Assembly: GCA_020532545.1 (NCBI GenBank)
Contig: JAJBAW010000014.1
Span: forward strand, 1 to 57,264
Direction: 5' to 3'
Source of the DNA: Candidatus Cloacimonadota bacterium
GTDB lineage: Bacteria > Cloacimonadota > Cloacimonadia > Cloacimonadales > Cloacimonadaceae
Length of the DNA: 57,264 nt
The number at the start of each line of letters is the position of its first letter. Positions within the stretch are counted from its first letter, which is position 1. Below the pieces are notes generated by a model, which saw nothing but the letters and a program-made list of their open reading frames with translations, did not search any database and was not told the DNA's origin. Of this stretch, positions 43,194 to 51,190 are shown piece after piece. A program made the position numbers and the translations under genes.

Positions 43194-44431
43194 TGACACA
43201 AACATATAAAGATAAGGCGCCCCTCAAGGGGCGTCTTTTTCTATATTCCTTGCATTTCTGGATTCCGCTTTTCTTATTGAGCCTTACGGCTATCCTATTC
43301 AATCGCTTTGACTTGGATCTATGGGTTCAAAGCTATTACTATCGGGATGGCTGGCGCCTGGATCAGCTTTGGTGGGTAAAGCTGCTGTATCACTATGGCA
43401 ATATCCCTGCTATGATCACAGCTGTGGGCGCTTTGCTGCTTTATATCCGCAGCTTCATCAAGAATTCCAAACTGATCGTATATCGCAAAATGGCTTTGTA
43501 TCTCGCTCTGGCTCTGGTTATCGGCCCGGGCCTCATCGTAAATGCCATCCTCAAAGACAATTGGGGACGGCCGCGCCCGCGTGAATTAGAAATATATGGC
43601 GGACGCTACAATTATGAAGCACCACTCACCATCGATCCCAGCTCCCCAGGCAAATCCTTTCCCTGCGGGCATGCTACCACAGGTTTTTACTTTTATGCCC
43701 TGGCCCTGCTTTTTGCTAACAGGAAAAAACGCTACTATATCTTAATAGCATCTTTTGCTACTCTTTATGGACTGCTAATCGGATGGGTCAGAGTGATGCA
43801 GGGAGGTCATTTCGTCAGCGATGTCATCTTTGCCGGTAGCATTGTCTATCTCAGCTCCTGGGCACTGTGGCGCTTGATGAAGCTGGATATCAAACCCTTC
43901 TATACGGGCAAAGCCGCAGGCAGCAAGCTCAAATCCTGGCAATGGCTCATCATCATACTGGGCCTCATAACCTTGATTATTGGCGTGAGCCTGGCTACTC
44001 CTTATACAGACAAGCAAGCTCTGGGCCCTTTGAAAGATGGCGGATACGAACTGCGTCTGGACCTACAAAAAGCCAATGTGCACGTTTCTTTTGCGGATTC
44101 TCTGCAGGTGTCAAATGAGGTCTATGCCTTTGGTTTTCCGGGTTCTCGTGCCCGTCTGAAAAGGCAACAAAACTCTGGTGTACTCAGCTTTGAGCAATAT
44201 CTGAAAGGCTTTTTCACCGAGTTGCAAGTGGATGTCGCAGTGGTAATCGATACCTTGAATGCTAAAAATATGCATTTGAACCTCAAAGAGGGTAAAATCA
44301 CTGTGGAGACCAGCAAGTATCAACAGCGATATCTTCAATTATCCGAAGATAATAAACGGATGACCTGGAATCCTGAGCAAGCTCTTTTGGCGGAACCACA
44401 ATCCTCGAAGAAGGGCTACGAGAACCGCTAA
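43193..44431 (+). CDS. PAP2-family membrane phosphatase with extra C-terminal domain
   Basis: 412 residues as drawn from ATG 43193, which overlaps the rpsA stop (TAATG). The three phosphatase motifs are KDNWGRPRP, SFPCGHATTG and RVMQGGHFVSDV, with about six TM helices to residue 230. This is the PgpB/LpxE/undecaprenyl-pyrophosphatase superfamily, which removes phosphate from lipid head groups. A further TM helix (about 245-266) leads into about 145 soluble residues with beta pattern (ELRLDLQKANVHVSFADSLQ, VYAFGFPGSRARL, MHLNLKEGKITVET) resembling DUF4097-type repeats. That tail is unusual for PAP2 proteins. Codons 8-16 contain the hairpin and T-run that look like the rpsA terminator, so the true start may be a later codon such as TTG near 43250. 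Confidence 0.88.
   Translation: MTQTYKDKAPLKGRLFLYSLHFWIPLFLLSLTAILFNRFDLDLWVQSYYYRDGWRLDQLWWVKLLYHYGNIPAMITAVGALLLYIRSFIKNSKLIVYRKMALYLALALVIGPGLIVNAILKDNWGRPRPRELEIYGGRYNYEAPLTIDPSSPGKSFPCGHATTGFYFYALALLFANRKKRYYILIASFATLYGLLIGWVRVMQGGHFVSDVIFAGSIVYLSSWALWRLMKLDIKPFYTGKAAGSKLKSWQWLIIILGLITLIIGVSLATPYTDKQALGPLKDGGYELRLDLQKANVHVSFADSLQVSNEVYAFGFPGSRARLKRQQNSGVLSFEQYLKGFFTELQVDVAVVIDTLNAKNMHLNLKEGKITVETSKYQQRYLQLSEDNKRMTWNPEQALLAEPQSSKKGYENR
43216..43240 (+). terminator. rho-independent terminator of rpsA, inside the PAP2 reading frame
   Basis: The stem GGCGCCCC / GGGGCGTC (43216-43223 and 43228-43235) with loop TCAA is followed directly by five T. It lies 23 bases after the rpsA stop. Because the PAP2 frame opens at 43193, the signal would also act as an attenuator for that gene. 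Confidence 0.75.
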
Positions 44432-44507
44432 GTGAATAAATATTGCTGGACAGTTTTGGGCTCTTCCCCAAATTGAGACAAACTTAATCAAGGGAGATTA
44501 ATCTATA

Positions 44508-45107
44508 ATGAAAAAAGGACTTATAGTACTACTCGTTATACTGTTGATAATCATCATGATGGCTGGATGGTTCATCGGCAGGTACAACAAGATACAAAAA
44601 GAGAAAGTTAGTGTGGAAAACGCATGGGCACAAGTGGAAAACGTCTATCAAACCCGCTATGACTTGGTGCCTAATTTGGTGGCCACAGTACAGGGTGCGG
44701 CAAATTTTGAAAAAGAGACTTTAACTCAAGTCACACAGGCTCGCGCACAGATGGGCGGTCAGGTGAATCTGCCTCCCGAAGCCCTCAGCGATCCCGCTGC
44801 TTTTCAACAGTTTCAAGCCAACCAGGCCGGACTCTCAAGCGCCCTTAGTCGTTTGATGGTCGTGGTCGAAAAATACCCTGATCTCAAGGCAAACCAAAAC
44901 TTCTTGCAATTGCAGGCTCAGCTTGAAGGCGTCGAGAATCGGATTCGTACCGAAAGAATGCGCTTTAACGATGCTGCCAAGGAATACAACCAATTGATCG
45001 TGGTCTTCCCGAACAATATGATAGCTGGCATGATCGGCGCCAAGGCCTTCCAGTTCTTCGCCGCAGAAGCCCAGGCTCAGAGTGCTCCCAAGGTGGAATT
45101 TAACTAA
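44508..45107 (+). CDS. LemA family protein
   Basis: 199 residues. One N-terminal TM helix (about 4-24) is followed by the LemA helical-bundle signature: KEKVSVENAWAQVENVYQTRYDLVPNLVATV in parts, FEKETLTQVTQARAQ, LMVVVEKYPDLKANQNFLQLQAQLEGVENRI, and the ERMRFNDAAKEYNQLIVVFPNNMIA C-terminus. LemA proteins are membrane-anchored with the helical domain outside. Their function is poorly known, often near TPM-domain or peptidase genes, none of which are here. GGGAG lies 11 bases before the ATG. A strong terminator follows, so it is probably a single gene. Confidence 0.93.
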   Translation: MKKGLIVLLVILLIIIMMAGWFIGRYNKIQKEKVSVENAWAQVENVYQTRYDLVPNLVATVQGAANFEKETLTQVTQARAQMGGQVNLPPEALSDPAAFQQFQANQAGLSSALSRLMVVVEKYPDLKANQNFLQLQAQLEGVENRIRTERMRFNDAAKEYNQLIVVFPNNMIAGMIGAKAFQFFAAEAQAQSAPKVEFN

Positions 45108-45131
45108 GACTGTAACTTAAAATTGAACTAT

Positions 45132-45161
45132 AAAAAGTCGTCAGAGATGGCGACTTTTTTT
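45132..45161 (+). terminator. rho-independent terminator after lemA-like gene
   Basis: A perfect 9-base stem AAAAAGTCG / CGACTTTTT with an 11-base interior is followed by more T (seven in total). It lies 25 bases after the stop. The A-run upstream could let it work on the minus strand as well. Confidence 0.88.
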
Positions 45162-45294
45162 GTGGGATACTTTCAAACCTAGGGGGAAATTCCCACTACC
45201 CCCGTATCGAGATTATAGTAAGGAATTGAGCCCATAATAGCCGCAGGATGATAGCAAGAGACGTTTGAGTGTCTCTGTCCAAAGCGCTGCCTCA

Positions 45295-45424
45295 CCTTTT
45301 TCGTCGCAGCAGGCATAACGTGTAGATGCCGTGGAGATACCAGGAAATAATGCTCCTATCTTCACGTCATCTTGAGCATATCTTATGCTGCGTGGGCACG
45401 GGAAGAAATGACCTGCCCATGCGG
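45295..45424 (-). repeat. dispersed palindromic repeat, full copy (inverted)
   Basis: Its reverse complement matches 57106-57230 over about 125 bases, including AGGTCATTTCTT, ATATGCTCAAGATGACGTG, CCTGGTATCTCCACGG and TATGCCT. Differences are scattered substitutions. It lies between the lemA terminator and the end of the deacetylase gene. Confidence 0.85.
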
Positions 45425-45451
45425 TTTACAAGAGAGCTTTTTTTGTTTGCG

Positions 45452-46222
45452 TTATTGGGATACTGCTTCGGCCAAAGGGAGCACTTTGAGCTGAAGATCG
45501 TGGGTATATTGCAAAATTTCCCGCAAGGTAGGGGAGGGGCAGGAATTGCCATATTCATCATCATCGACATCAAAGCGATGAAAACCAATGATGATCAGAG
45601 CTTCTTGACTCAAGATCCCCCGCTGGATACGGCGCTTGACAATATCTGCAGACCAATCGCTTTGGAAAGCCAGATAGCCCAGGGCTTTACGATTGAGCGG
45701 ATGGTGCATGGCAAAATCCGAGCTACCCCGAATGTTTTGATAGAGCTGGGTAAGCATGGTATAAAGCTGGATAGGGCACTGACCGCGGGGTAGGGCAAAA
45801 GAGCGGGGATTCAGCCCATGATCGCTAAGGTTTTGATGATCTTGCTTGATATTGGCGAGAGCTACGCCCAGATCAAGCTGATTCAGGGCTTCATGATTCA
45901 GAGTATGGCCGCCGGTTTCCCAGCCGTACACCAGTTCCAGCTCTGTGATTTGTGCCCAGGTCATCACAGTAGGCAAACCCAAATTGGGGGCGTTGGTATT
46001 TACAAAGTTCGTGCCTCTATAGCCAAACTCCTGCATGATGGGGAAGGCATTCTCATAGGTGGAGAGATGCTGGTCATCGAAGGTAAAAACGATGATGGGG
46101 GCGGATCTTTCCGCTTCGCTGAAGAACTTACAGCCTGGAAGCAGCAGCGTAATCCACAAGAAAATCAAGCTCAAGCCCCACGGTATGACGCGGGTTTTGA
46201 GCATCGAAATGTGAATATTCAT
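45452..46222 (-). CDS. lipoprotein polysaccharide deacetylase (NodB-like)
   Basis: About 256 residues from ATG 46222 (GGA 7 bases upstream); ATG 46204 is the other candidate. The signal peptide ends in a lipobox LLLPGC, so the mature protein is lipid-anchored. The NodB fold shows VFTFDDQHLSTYENAFPIM (catalytic and metal Asp pair), GWETGGHTLNHEAL (metal-binding H-x3-H), PRSFALPRGQC and LIIIGFHRF near the end. Such enzymes remove acyl groups from cell-wall or exopolysaccharide sugars. It is the last gene of a four-gene operon. Its signal peptide is encoded on the same DNA as the last barrel strand of the upstream gene, in another frame. Confidence 0.88.
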   Translation of the reverse strand: MNIHISMLKTRVIPWGLSLIFLWITLLLPGCKFFSEAERSAPIIVFTFDDQHLSTYENAFPIMQEFGYRGTNFVNTNAPNLGLPTVMTWAQITELELVYGWETGGHTLNHEALNQLDLGVALANIKQDHQNLSDHGLNPRSFALPRGQCPIQLYTMLTQLYQNIRGSSDFAMHHPLNRKALGYLAFQSDWSADIVKRRIQRGILSQEALIIIGFHRFDVDDDEYGNSCPSPTLREILQYTHDLQLKVLPLAEAVSQ

Positions 46223-47168
46223 AAAAGAGTCCGATAGTTTTTTTAGGTGCCAGAGAGTATCTGCCCAGAAGGCGGTGTTGCCAGAGCCTTTCTGATTCAA
46301 TAATGCTAAGCTCGGTGAGAGGGGTCAGAGCGAAATCCTTGAATTGATAGGTGGCTCTGATTTGATAAAATTGGAGCTCTTGAGGTGCGTATTCTTTGTT
46401 TTCATATCGGGCTGTAGCACCCAGCCAGCTATTCGCCGTCGTCTGATATGAGATCTCAGATTGCAGATAAAGCTCTTGCTGAGCCTGAGTGGTATCATAT
46501 TCTGGCAGCACAGAAGCGGCAAAGCTGTTATTGAGCTGGAGCCTTCCATACTTGGGAGAATAATCTGCTTTGATAGCGCTAATGAAGACCGGAGTGCGCC
46601 AGTGATTGTCCATGGCGCGGAATTCCTGGTGGAATTCAAAGAGGTAATCCTCCGGCTGATTGAAGCTGGAGATATTGATCATCGCCGTAGCTTGGTTGTG
46701 CACATTGCCCCCGAGATTCAGGCTTGCTTTCCAGTTGTCTTTCAGATACTGCAGCTCCAGAGCATTCAGCCGCATATTTTGGTAATGGTAAGTGTCCCAG
46801 CCGCGGGCCAATACCGGAAGCTTATCCAAGCCGCAGTCCTTGCCGAAGCCGTGCTCCTTACTTCCTGCCGCAAAACTCCACTGACCCAAGTTCACGCCCA
46901 AGTAGATGCTCTTCAGGCGCAAATGACTTTCGTCAAAGAATTGCTGGGTATCCACAGCCATTTTAAACATGGTGTCTTTATAAAAGACAGTGTTGATGCC
47001 AAATTCTGCCCGATAGAGCTCATCCCAACTCAGTTCCTTGCCTGTTTGAGCTTCGTCGTAATAAGAGCTGTGCAGAGACTGCCACTTTGCATATAGCGGC
47101 AGTTCTACAGCGGAAGCAGATGCGATGAGGCAAATCAGGCCAAGTAGTAGCCAGTTTCTTATTGGCAC
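46128..47168 (-). CDS. outer-membrane beta-barrel protein of unknown function
   Basis: 346 residues with a GTG start overlapping the tetR stop by 10 bases. A signal peptide (1-20) is followed by alternating amphipathic strands: YLGVNLGQWSFAAGSKEHGFG, KASLNLGGNVHNQ, ELYLQSEISYQ, SWLGATARYENKEY, and RHTVGLELDFLVDY near the end. The GSKEHGFG turn and strand pattern are those of outer-membrane porin-like barrels in FCB bacteria. A specific family was not recognised. It is cotranscribed with a TetR regulator upstream and the lipoprotein deacetylase downstream, suggesting a regulated envelope function. The C-terminal 31 codons overlap the deacetylase start. Confidence 0.75.
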   Translation of the reverse strand: MPIRNWLLLGLICLIASASAVELPLYAKWQSLHSSYYDEAQTGKELSWDELYRAEFGINTVFYKDTMFKMAVDTQQFFDESHLRLKSIYLGVNLGQWSFAAGSKEHGFGKDCGLDKLPVLARGWDTYHYQNMRLNALELQYLKDNWKASLNLGGNVHNQATAMINISSFNQPEDYLFEFHQEFRAMDNHWRTPVFISAIKADYSPKYGRLQLNNSFAASVLPEYDTTQAQQELYLQSEISYQTTANSWLGATARYENKEYAPQELQFYQIRATYQFKDFALTPLTELSIIESERLWQHRLLGRYSLAPKKTIGLFYEYSHFDAQNPRHTVGLELDFLVDYAAASRL

Positions 47169-47773
47169 TTTTCACCAAAGTCAAGGGTGCCATGCCGGAT
47201 GATATCGCGTACGCTTTTGGCCACTTCAGCAATATCCAAAGAATCGGGATGCATGAGCCACTGTGCCAGCACCAGATCCATCACACCCACGATGAGCAGG
47301 GCAAAGACTTTGGTATCCAGGGGACGGATGCGTTTAGCCTGGATGGCTTTTTCGGCGAGGTCTTCCACCCAAGCCAGATATCTCTTCAGGGGGTTATAAT
47401 CCGGACGGGTAGCATAAAACTCTTCACTGTGACGGGCTTCCACCGTGAGAAAACGCGCGATATAGGGCTTTTGTTGCACGAGCTGAACATGCTGGACAAA
47501 GAACTCATAGAGCCTGTCCATAGTGTCTTCTATGTCTTTAGTGGAATCGATAATAGCTTCAATCTCGGGATTGATGATCTTCTGGATACATTCACCCAGC
47601 AGTTCGTCCTTGCTTTTGAAATACACGTAGATCGTTCCCTGAGCTATCTTTGCAGCCTTGGCAATATCTGCGATGGTAGTCTCTTGCGATCCTCTTTGGG
47701 CAAAGACCTCAATGGCCTTTTCCAAAAGTTTGTCTCTGGTATTCTTTCTGCCGACTGTGCGTTTCTTGATCAC
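47159..47773 (-). CDS. TetR family transcriptional regulator
   Basis: About 204 residues. The start is GTG 47773 because GGAGG lies 5 bases ahead; a TTG at 47785 lies on that ribosome site. The N-terminal helix-turn-helix is classic TetR: DKLLEKAIEVFAQRGSQETTIADIAKAAKIAQGTIYVYFKSKDELL (in parts). The C-terminal about 140 residues are helical ligand/dimer domain (YEFFVQHVQLVQQKP, LIVGVMDLVLAQWLM), similar to AcrR/FadR-type repressors. It stands directly before the barrel gene and overlaps it, so it probably represses its own operon. A TTGACA at the end of the methyltransferase gene could give an internal promoter, but no clear -10 box is seen. Confidence 0.93.
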   Translation of the reverse strand: MIKKRTVGRKNTRDKLLEKAIEVFAQRGSQETTIADIAKAAKIAQGTIYVYFKSKDELLGECIQKIINPEIEAIIDSTKDIEDTMDRLYEFFVQHVQLVQQKPYIARFLTVEARHSEEFYATRPDYNPLKRYLAWVEDLAEKAIQAKRIRPLDTKVFALLIVGVMDLVLAQWLMHPDSLDIAEVAKSVRDIIRHGTLDFGEKCQ

Positions 47774-47835
47774 TATATCCTCCAAAATCTAAACCTGAAT
47801 GCCATACATACTTTTAATCCTATCTATTTTGTCAA

Positions 47836-48603
47836 TCACTTTTTACGTGCTACTATAATGATGCCAGTGCCAGATGGATTTATCTTGCGCATATCCAAGC
47901 GCATCAAGAGCTCGGAGACTGGCAAAAGCAGGAGATACCAAAGTGCTATTACTGGCGACCAGAGCTTGCTTTTCCCCCAAAGAATCAGCGGGTATTTGAT
48001 CATCAGCTTCCAGCTCAGAGCACCAAAGAAGCCATAGCTATATAAAGAAGAGAGGATCTCAAATCCACTTGTCTGCAGTTTCGCTTCCAGTTCCCCTTTG
48101 TCATACCCAGGGCGCACGTGCTCTGCGGTAAAATGTGCCGCAGGATCTGTATCGCTGGGTGTAGAGATGATAAAGACACCCTGAGGAAGCAGCGCAGAGT
48201 GGATGTTCTTGATGGTCGCCACGTCATCCTCAATATGCTCCAGGATATCGATGGCAATAGCCATGTCGTACTGATGCCGGGGACAAAATGTCTGCAAATC
48301 TGCGCTCATATAGCTGAAACGGGGCCCTGTGGTAAAACTATATTGCCTCAGATACTCTGTCTTGAGATCTGTGGCCAGCACCTTGGAATTGGGATAGTTT
48401 TTCAGCACAAAATCGCTGTATTGACAAAAGCCCGCGCCGGCATCGTAAAAACGCATACCATCACGAAAATAGCGCTCTATCTCTGCCTTCACATAGCGTT
48501 GGCGCAAGAGCAGTAAATCAAGAGCACGGTATAATAAACGTCGCAGAACCGGGAATAATCTGATCCTCTCGGCAAGGCGATCTTTGATGGGGTCATAATG
48601 CAT
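47836..48603 (-). CDS. class I SAM-dependent methyltransferase
   Basis: 255 residues. SAM-binding motif I is FYDAGAGFCQYSDFVL (about 52-67), followed by VLATDLKTEYL, the acidic YDMAIAIDILEHIEDDVATI, and LLPQGVFIISTPSD: a Methyltransf_11/25-type core. A hydrophobic C-terminal stretch (LWSPVIALWYLLLLPVSELLM, cut here for length) suggests membrane association. The substrate is unknown; a quinone, lipid or envelope sugar is plausible. GGAG is 6 bases before the ATG. It is the first gene of the minus-strand operon with tetR, the barrel and the deacetylase, and diverges from the PHP gene across 73 bases. Confidence 0.85.
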   Translation of the reverse strand: MHYDPIKDRLAERIRLFPVLRRLLYRALDLLLLRQRYVKAEIERYFRDGMRFYDAGAGFCQYSDFVLKNYPNSKVLATDLKTEYLRQYSFTTGPRFSYMSADLQTFCPRHQYDMAIAIDILEHIEDDVATIKNIHSALLPQGVFIISTPSDTDPAAHFTAEHVRPGYDKGELEAKLQTSGFEILSSLYSYGFFGALSWKLMIKYPLILWGKSKLWSPVIALWYLLLLPVSELLMRLDMRKINPSGTGIIIVARKK

Positions 48604-48676
48604 TGGCTACTCCACTTAAAAATATCTATTGACGATTTTGGCGAGTCTGCAATTTAGTCAATGAATAAAAATTGAT

Positions 48677-49534
48677 ATGATAGTAAAAGAAATAAACGAC
48701 ATCAGGCGTATCAACCTGCATCTGCACACACGCGCCTCCGACGGCATGCTTACTCCTGCACAACTGGTAAAGCAAGCCCAGAATATCGGTCTGGATTTGA
48801 TTTCCATTACCGATCACGACACTATGGACGCCTACAAGCAGATTCCGGAAGACTATGCCCCCCTTCGCATACTTCCCGGCATGGAGATCAGCTCTATGCA
48901 TCAGGGAAACGACGTGCACATCCTGGCTTATGGATGTGATTTTAAAAATGAAGCTCTGATAGAGCTCAGTGAGAATTATCTCGTTGGCAGAAGAGACAGA
49001 GCTCTTAAGATGATCGAACTGCTCAGTGAACTGGGCATGGATATCGAAATCGATGAAGTACTGGCCATGGCCGGCAGCGGGGAACTGATAGCCCGGCCTC
49101 ATATCGCGCAAGTGCTGGTTCATCATGGATATGTCAGGACCAAGAACGAAGCGTTTGAAAAGTACATTGGGAACTTCAAGCCTGCTTTTGCCCCCAAACC
49201 GGAATTCTCGGTTCCGGATGTAATCTCCGTGATCCACGGTGCTGGTGGTTTTGCCGTGGTAGCGCATCCTGGAAAGCTCACCAATCCTGATTATGTGGAA
49301 GAATTCATCACTTTTGGCCTGGATGGTATAGAGGTCTGGCACCCGGATCACTATCAATATCAAGTGAATGAATTCATCGACATCGCGCAGAATAACGGTC
49401 TGTATATGACCGCAGGCAGCGACTTTCATGGAGAAAACAAAGATTCAGTGCTCTATGACAATGTTCCTGCGTCCGAGCTAATCCTGGAAAGCGTGCGTAA
49501 GCTGTATCAGGAATATAAATGCAGAAACCGCTAA
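48677..49534 (+). CDS. PHP-domain phosphoesterase (RNase AM / YciV-like)
   Basis: 285 residues. The PHP metal-binding blocks are INLHLHTRASDGMLTP (HxH), SITDHDTMDAY, ILPGMEISS, ARPHIAQVL, FAVVAHPGK, GIEVWHPDH and TAGSDFHGENK. Together these match the YciV/TrpH family, which removes nucleotides from 5' RNA ends (RNase AM) and hydrolyses 3',5'-nucleotide bisphosphates. Length is normal. No strong ribosome site precedes ATG 48677, but no better start is seen. It is the first gene of an operon running to 53644 and overlaps the next gene by 16 bases. Confidence 0.92.
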   Translation: MIVKEINDIRRINLHLHTRASDGMLTPAQLVKQAQNIGLDLISITDHDTMDAYKQIPEDYAPLRILPGMEISSMHQGNDVHILAYGCDFKNEALIELSENYLVGRRDRALKMIELLSELGMDIEIDEVLAMAGSGELIARPHIAQVLVHHGYVRTKNEAFEKYIGNFKPAFAPKPEFSVPDVISVIHGAGGFAVVAHPGKLTNPDYVEEFITFGLDGIEVWHPDHYQYQVNEFIDIAQNNGLYMTAGSDFHGENKDSVLYDNVPASELILESVRKLYQEYKCRNR

Positions 49535-50046
49535 AGATTAATTATATTCAGGACAGCATTCCTGTGGTGTACCGCTATCACCAAGGCGCGAAATGGTTTG
49601 TAATTCTGCTTTCCTTTCTGATGGTGGTTTACAGCCTTTATTTTATGCTGAATTTTGTGCATGCCGAGACCCCCATCTTTTTCAAACTGATGCCTCTTTT
49701 CATCTGTTTTATGGGTCTGGAATCGATCTTGCGCAAAGTCACCAGTCTCAATAGCGTTACCTTTATGCCCGATCATCTGAGACTGGGCTACATTGCCAAG
49801 CCGAAGCTCATTTTGCCCTACGACAGTATTCGGAGCATAGACCTCGTGAAAAAGATAACTATATATATTACATTATCATACCAGGACGAAAAGGGGGTAG
49901 AGCAGAAACTACGTACTCCCGCTTCTTTTCCACACACCCTGGAAATAATCTTTAATCTGGCCGAAATGGCCAAACAGGCCGTTATCCCCGAAAAAATGCA
50001 GGGAGTATTGGACTACCTGAAAGCGAGTGCAGATAATGAACTTTGA
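49519..50046 (+). CDS. small membrane protein with PH-like domain
   Basis: 175 residues. Two TM helices (about 25-47 and 55-72) are followed by a soluble C-terminal part with the pattern VTFMPDHLRLGYIAKPKLILPYDSIRSIDL seen in bacterial PH-like proteins (cut in two: strands about 78-90 and 92-108), then ITIYITLSYQDEKG and a final helix. Function unknown. It is embedded between the PHP gene (16-base overlap) and the aminotransferase gene (11-base overlap), so it is expressed with them, but nothing links it to their chemistry. Confidence 0.75.
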   Translation: MQKPLKINYIQDSIPVVYRYHQGAKWFVILLSFLMVVYSLYFMLNFVHAETPIFFKLMPLFICFMGLESILRKVTSLNSVTFMPDHLRLGYIAKPKLILPYDSIRSIDLVKKITIYITLSYQDEKGVEQKLRTPASFPHTLEIIFNLAEMAKQAVIPEKMQGVLDYLKASADNEL

Positions 50047-51190
50047 TACCATCATAGATCGCAGAGGCAGCGGCTGTTTCAAATATGACGGCCTTAAACT
50101 GAGATATGGCAGAGACGATCTCATCCCTCTTTGGGTAGCTGATATGGATTTTGCCGTGGCCGAACCCATCCAGGCAGCCCTGGCCCAGAGGCTGAAACAC
50201 CCCATCTTTGGTTACAACTTCATCGGCGATGACTTTTACGATGCGGTAAGGCATTGGCAAAAGACGCAATATGGCTGGGACACCAGCACATCTGAAATTA
50301 TCATGATTCCCAGTTTGATGACCGCTCTGGCCTACACCATCCTTGCCTTGAGTGAACCAGGTGACAAGATCGTGATTCAGACTCCGGTTTACCCTCCCTT
50401 TCACAGCACGGTAAAGGAGCAGCATCGTGAACTCCTGACCAGCGCCTTGGTGAATATAGATGGTCATTACGAGATCAATTGGCCGGATTTTGAAGAGAAG
50501 ATCAAACAGGCCAAGCTCTTCATCCTCTGCAATCCACACAATCCGGTGGGCAGAGTATTTACCCGGGAAGAGCTGGAGCGCATGAGCGATATCTGTGCCC
50601 GCTACAATGTGATCATTTTCAGCGATGAAATCCACGCTGATCTGGTTTATGCGCCGCACAAACACATTCCCATCGCCTCGATCAAGGCCGAACGGGTGAT
50701 CTCAGCGATCTCTCCGGCCAAAAGCTTTAACGTAGCAGGCTTGGCCACCGGAGTGTTGATCCTCAAAGATAAGGAATTTATCCAAAAGATCAGCGAGATG
50801 AACATGAGTCTGCACACCTTTATGGGCAATGCTTTTGGTATCAGAGCGTTGATCGCAGCTTACACCCAGTCTGCCCCGTGGCTAGCTTCCGTGAAAGAGT
50901 ATCTGACGGCCAATCGGGATTATCTGGTAGCCTTTTTGGCAGAGCATCTGCCCAAGGTGAAAATGAGCCCCTGCGAAGGCAGCTACCTGGCTTGGCTGGA
51001 CTTTCGTGAGTACCAGCTCAGCGATGATGAACTGATGCAGATTTTGTGTGATAAAGCCGGTGTGGCTCTGAATCCGGGACCTAGCTTCGGCAGCGAAGGT
51101 TCTGGCTTTATGCGTCTAAATTTTGCCTGTCCACGCGCTGTCTTACATGAGGCCCTTGTCCGCATCAAAAAAAACTTTCAGGAAGTATAA
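50036..51190 (+). CDS. MalY/PatB-type PLP-dependent aminotransferase / C-S lyase
   Basis: About 384 residues from ATG 50036; a GTG at 50027 is in frame. It has the family opening NFDTIIDRRGSGCFKYD, LIPLWVADMDFAVAEPI, FGYNFIGDDFYDAV, TPVYPPFHSTV, LCNPHNPVGRVFTREEL, and IFSDEIHADLVYAPH. The PLP-lysine region is ISPAKSFNVAGLATG (K in SPAKS), and the C-terminal MRLNFACPR holds the carboxylate-binding Arg. MalY/PatB enzymes are cystathionine beta-lyases, but the fold also covers aminotransferases. Its stop is immediately followed by the dapD ATG, which raises the possibility of a role as N-succinyl-LL-diaminopimelate aminotransferase. Sequence alone cannot decide. Confidence 0.9.
   Translation: MNFDTIIDRRGSGCFKYDGLKLRYGRDDLIPLWVADMDFAVAEPIQAALAQRLKHPIFGYNFIGDDFYDAVRHWQKTQYGWDTSTSEIIMIPSLMTALAYTILALSEPGDKIVIQTPVYPPFHSTVKEQHRELLTSALVNIDGHYEINWPDFEEKIKQAKLFILCNPHNPVGRVFTREELERMSDICARYNVIIFSDEIHADLVYAPHKHIPIASIKAERVISAISPAKSFNVAGLATGVLILKDKEFIQKISEMNMSLHTFMGNAFGIRALIAAYTQSAPWLASVKEYLTANRDYLVAFLAEHLPKVKMSPCEGSYLAWLDFREYQLSDDELMQILCDKAGVALNPGPSFGSEGSGFMRLNFACPRAVLHEALVRIKKNFQEV

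Noticed and set aside
45326-45793. 155-codon plus-strand frame starting in the repeat at 45.3 kb
   Set aside because: It runs antisense to the deacetylase C-terminus, and its first part is just the translated dispersed repeat; a similar peptide appears on the minus strand at 57.1-57.2 kb.
47162-48037. 291-codon plus-strand frame opposite tetR and the methyltransferase
   Set aside because: It spans two real minus-strand genes and their gap, without ribosome site or family resemblance.
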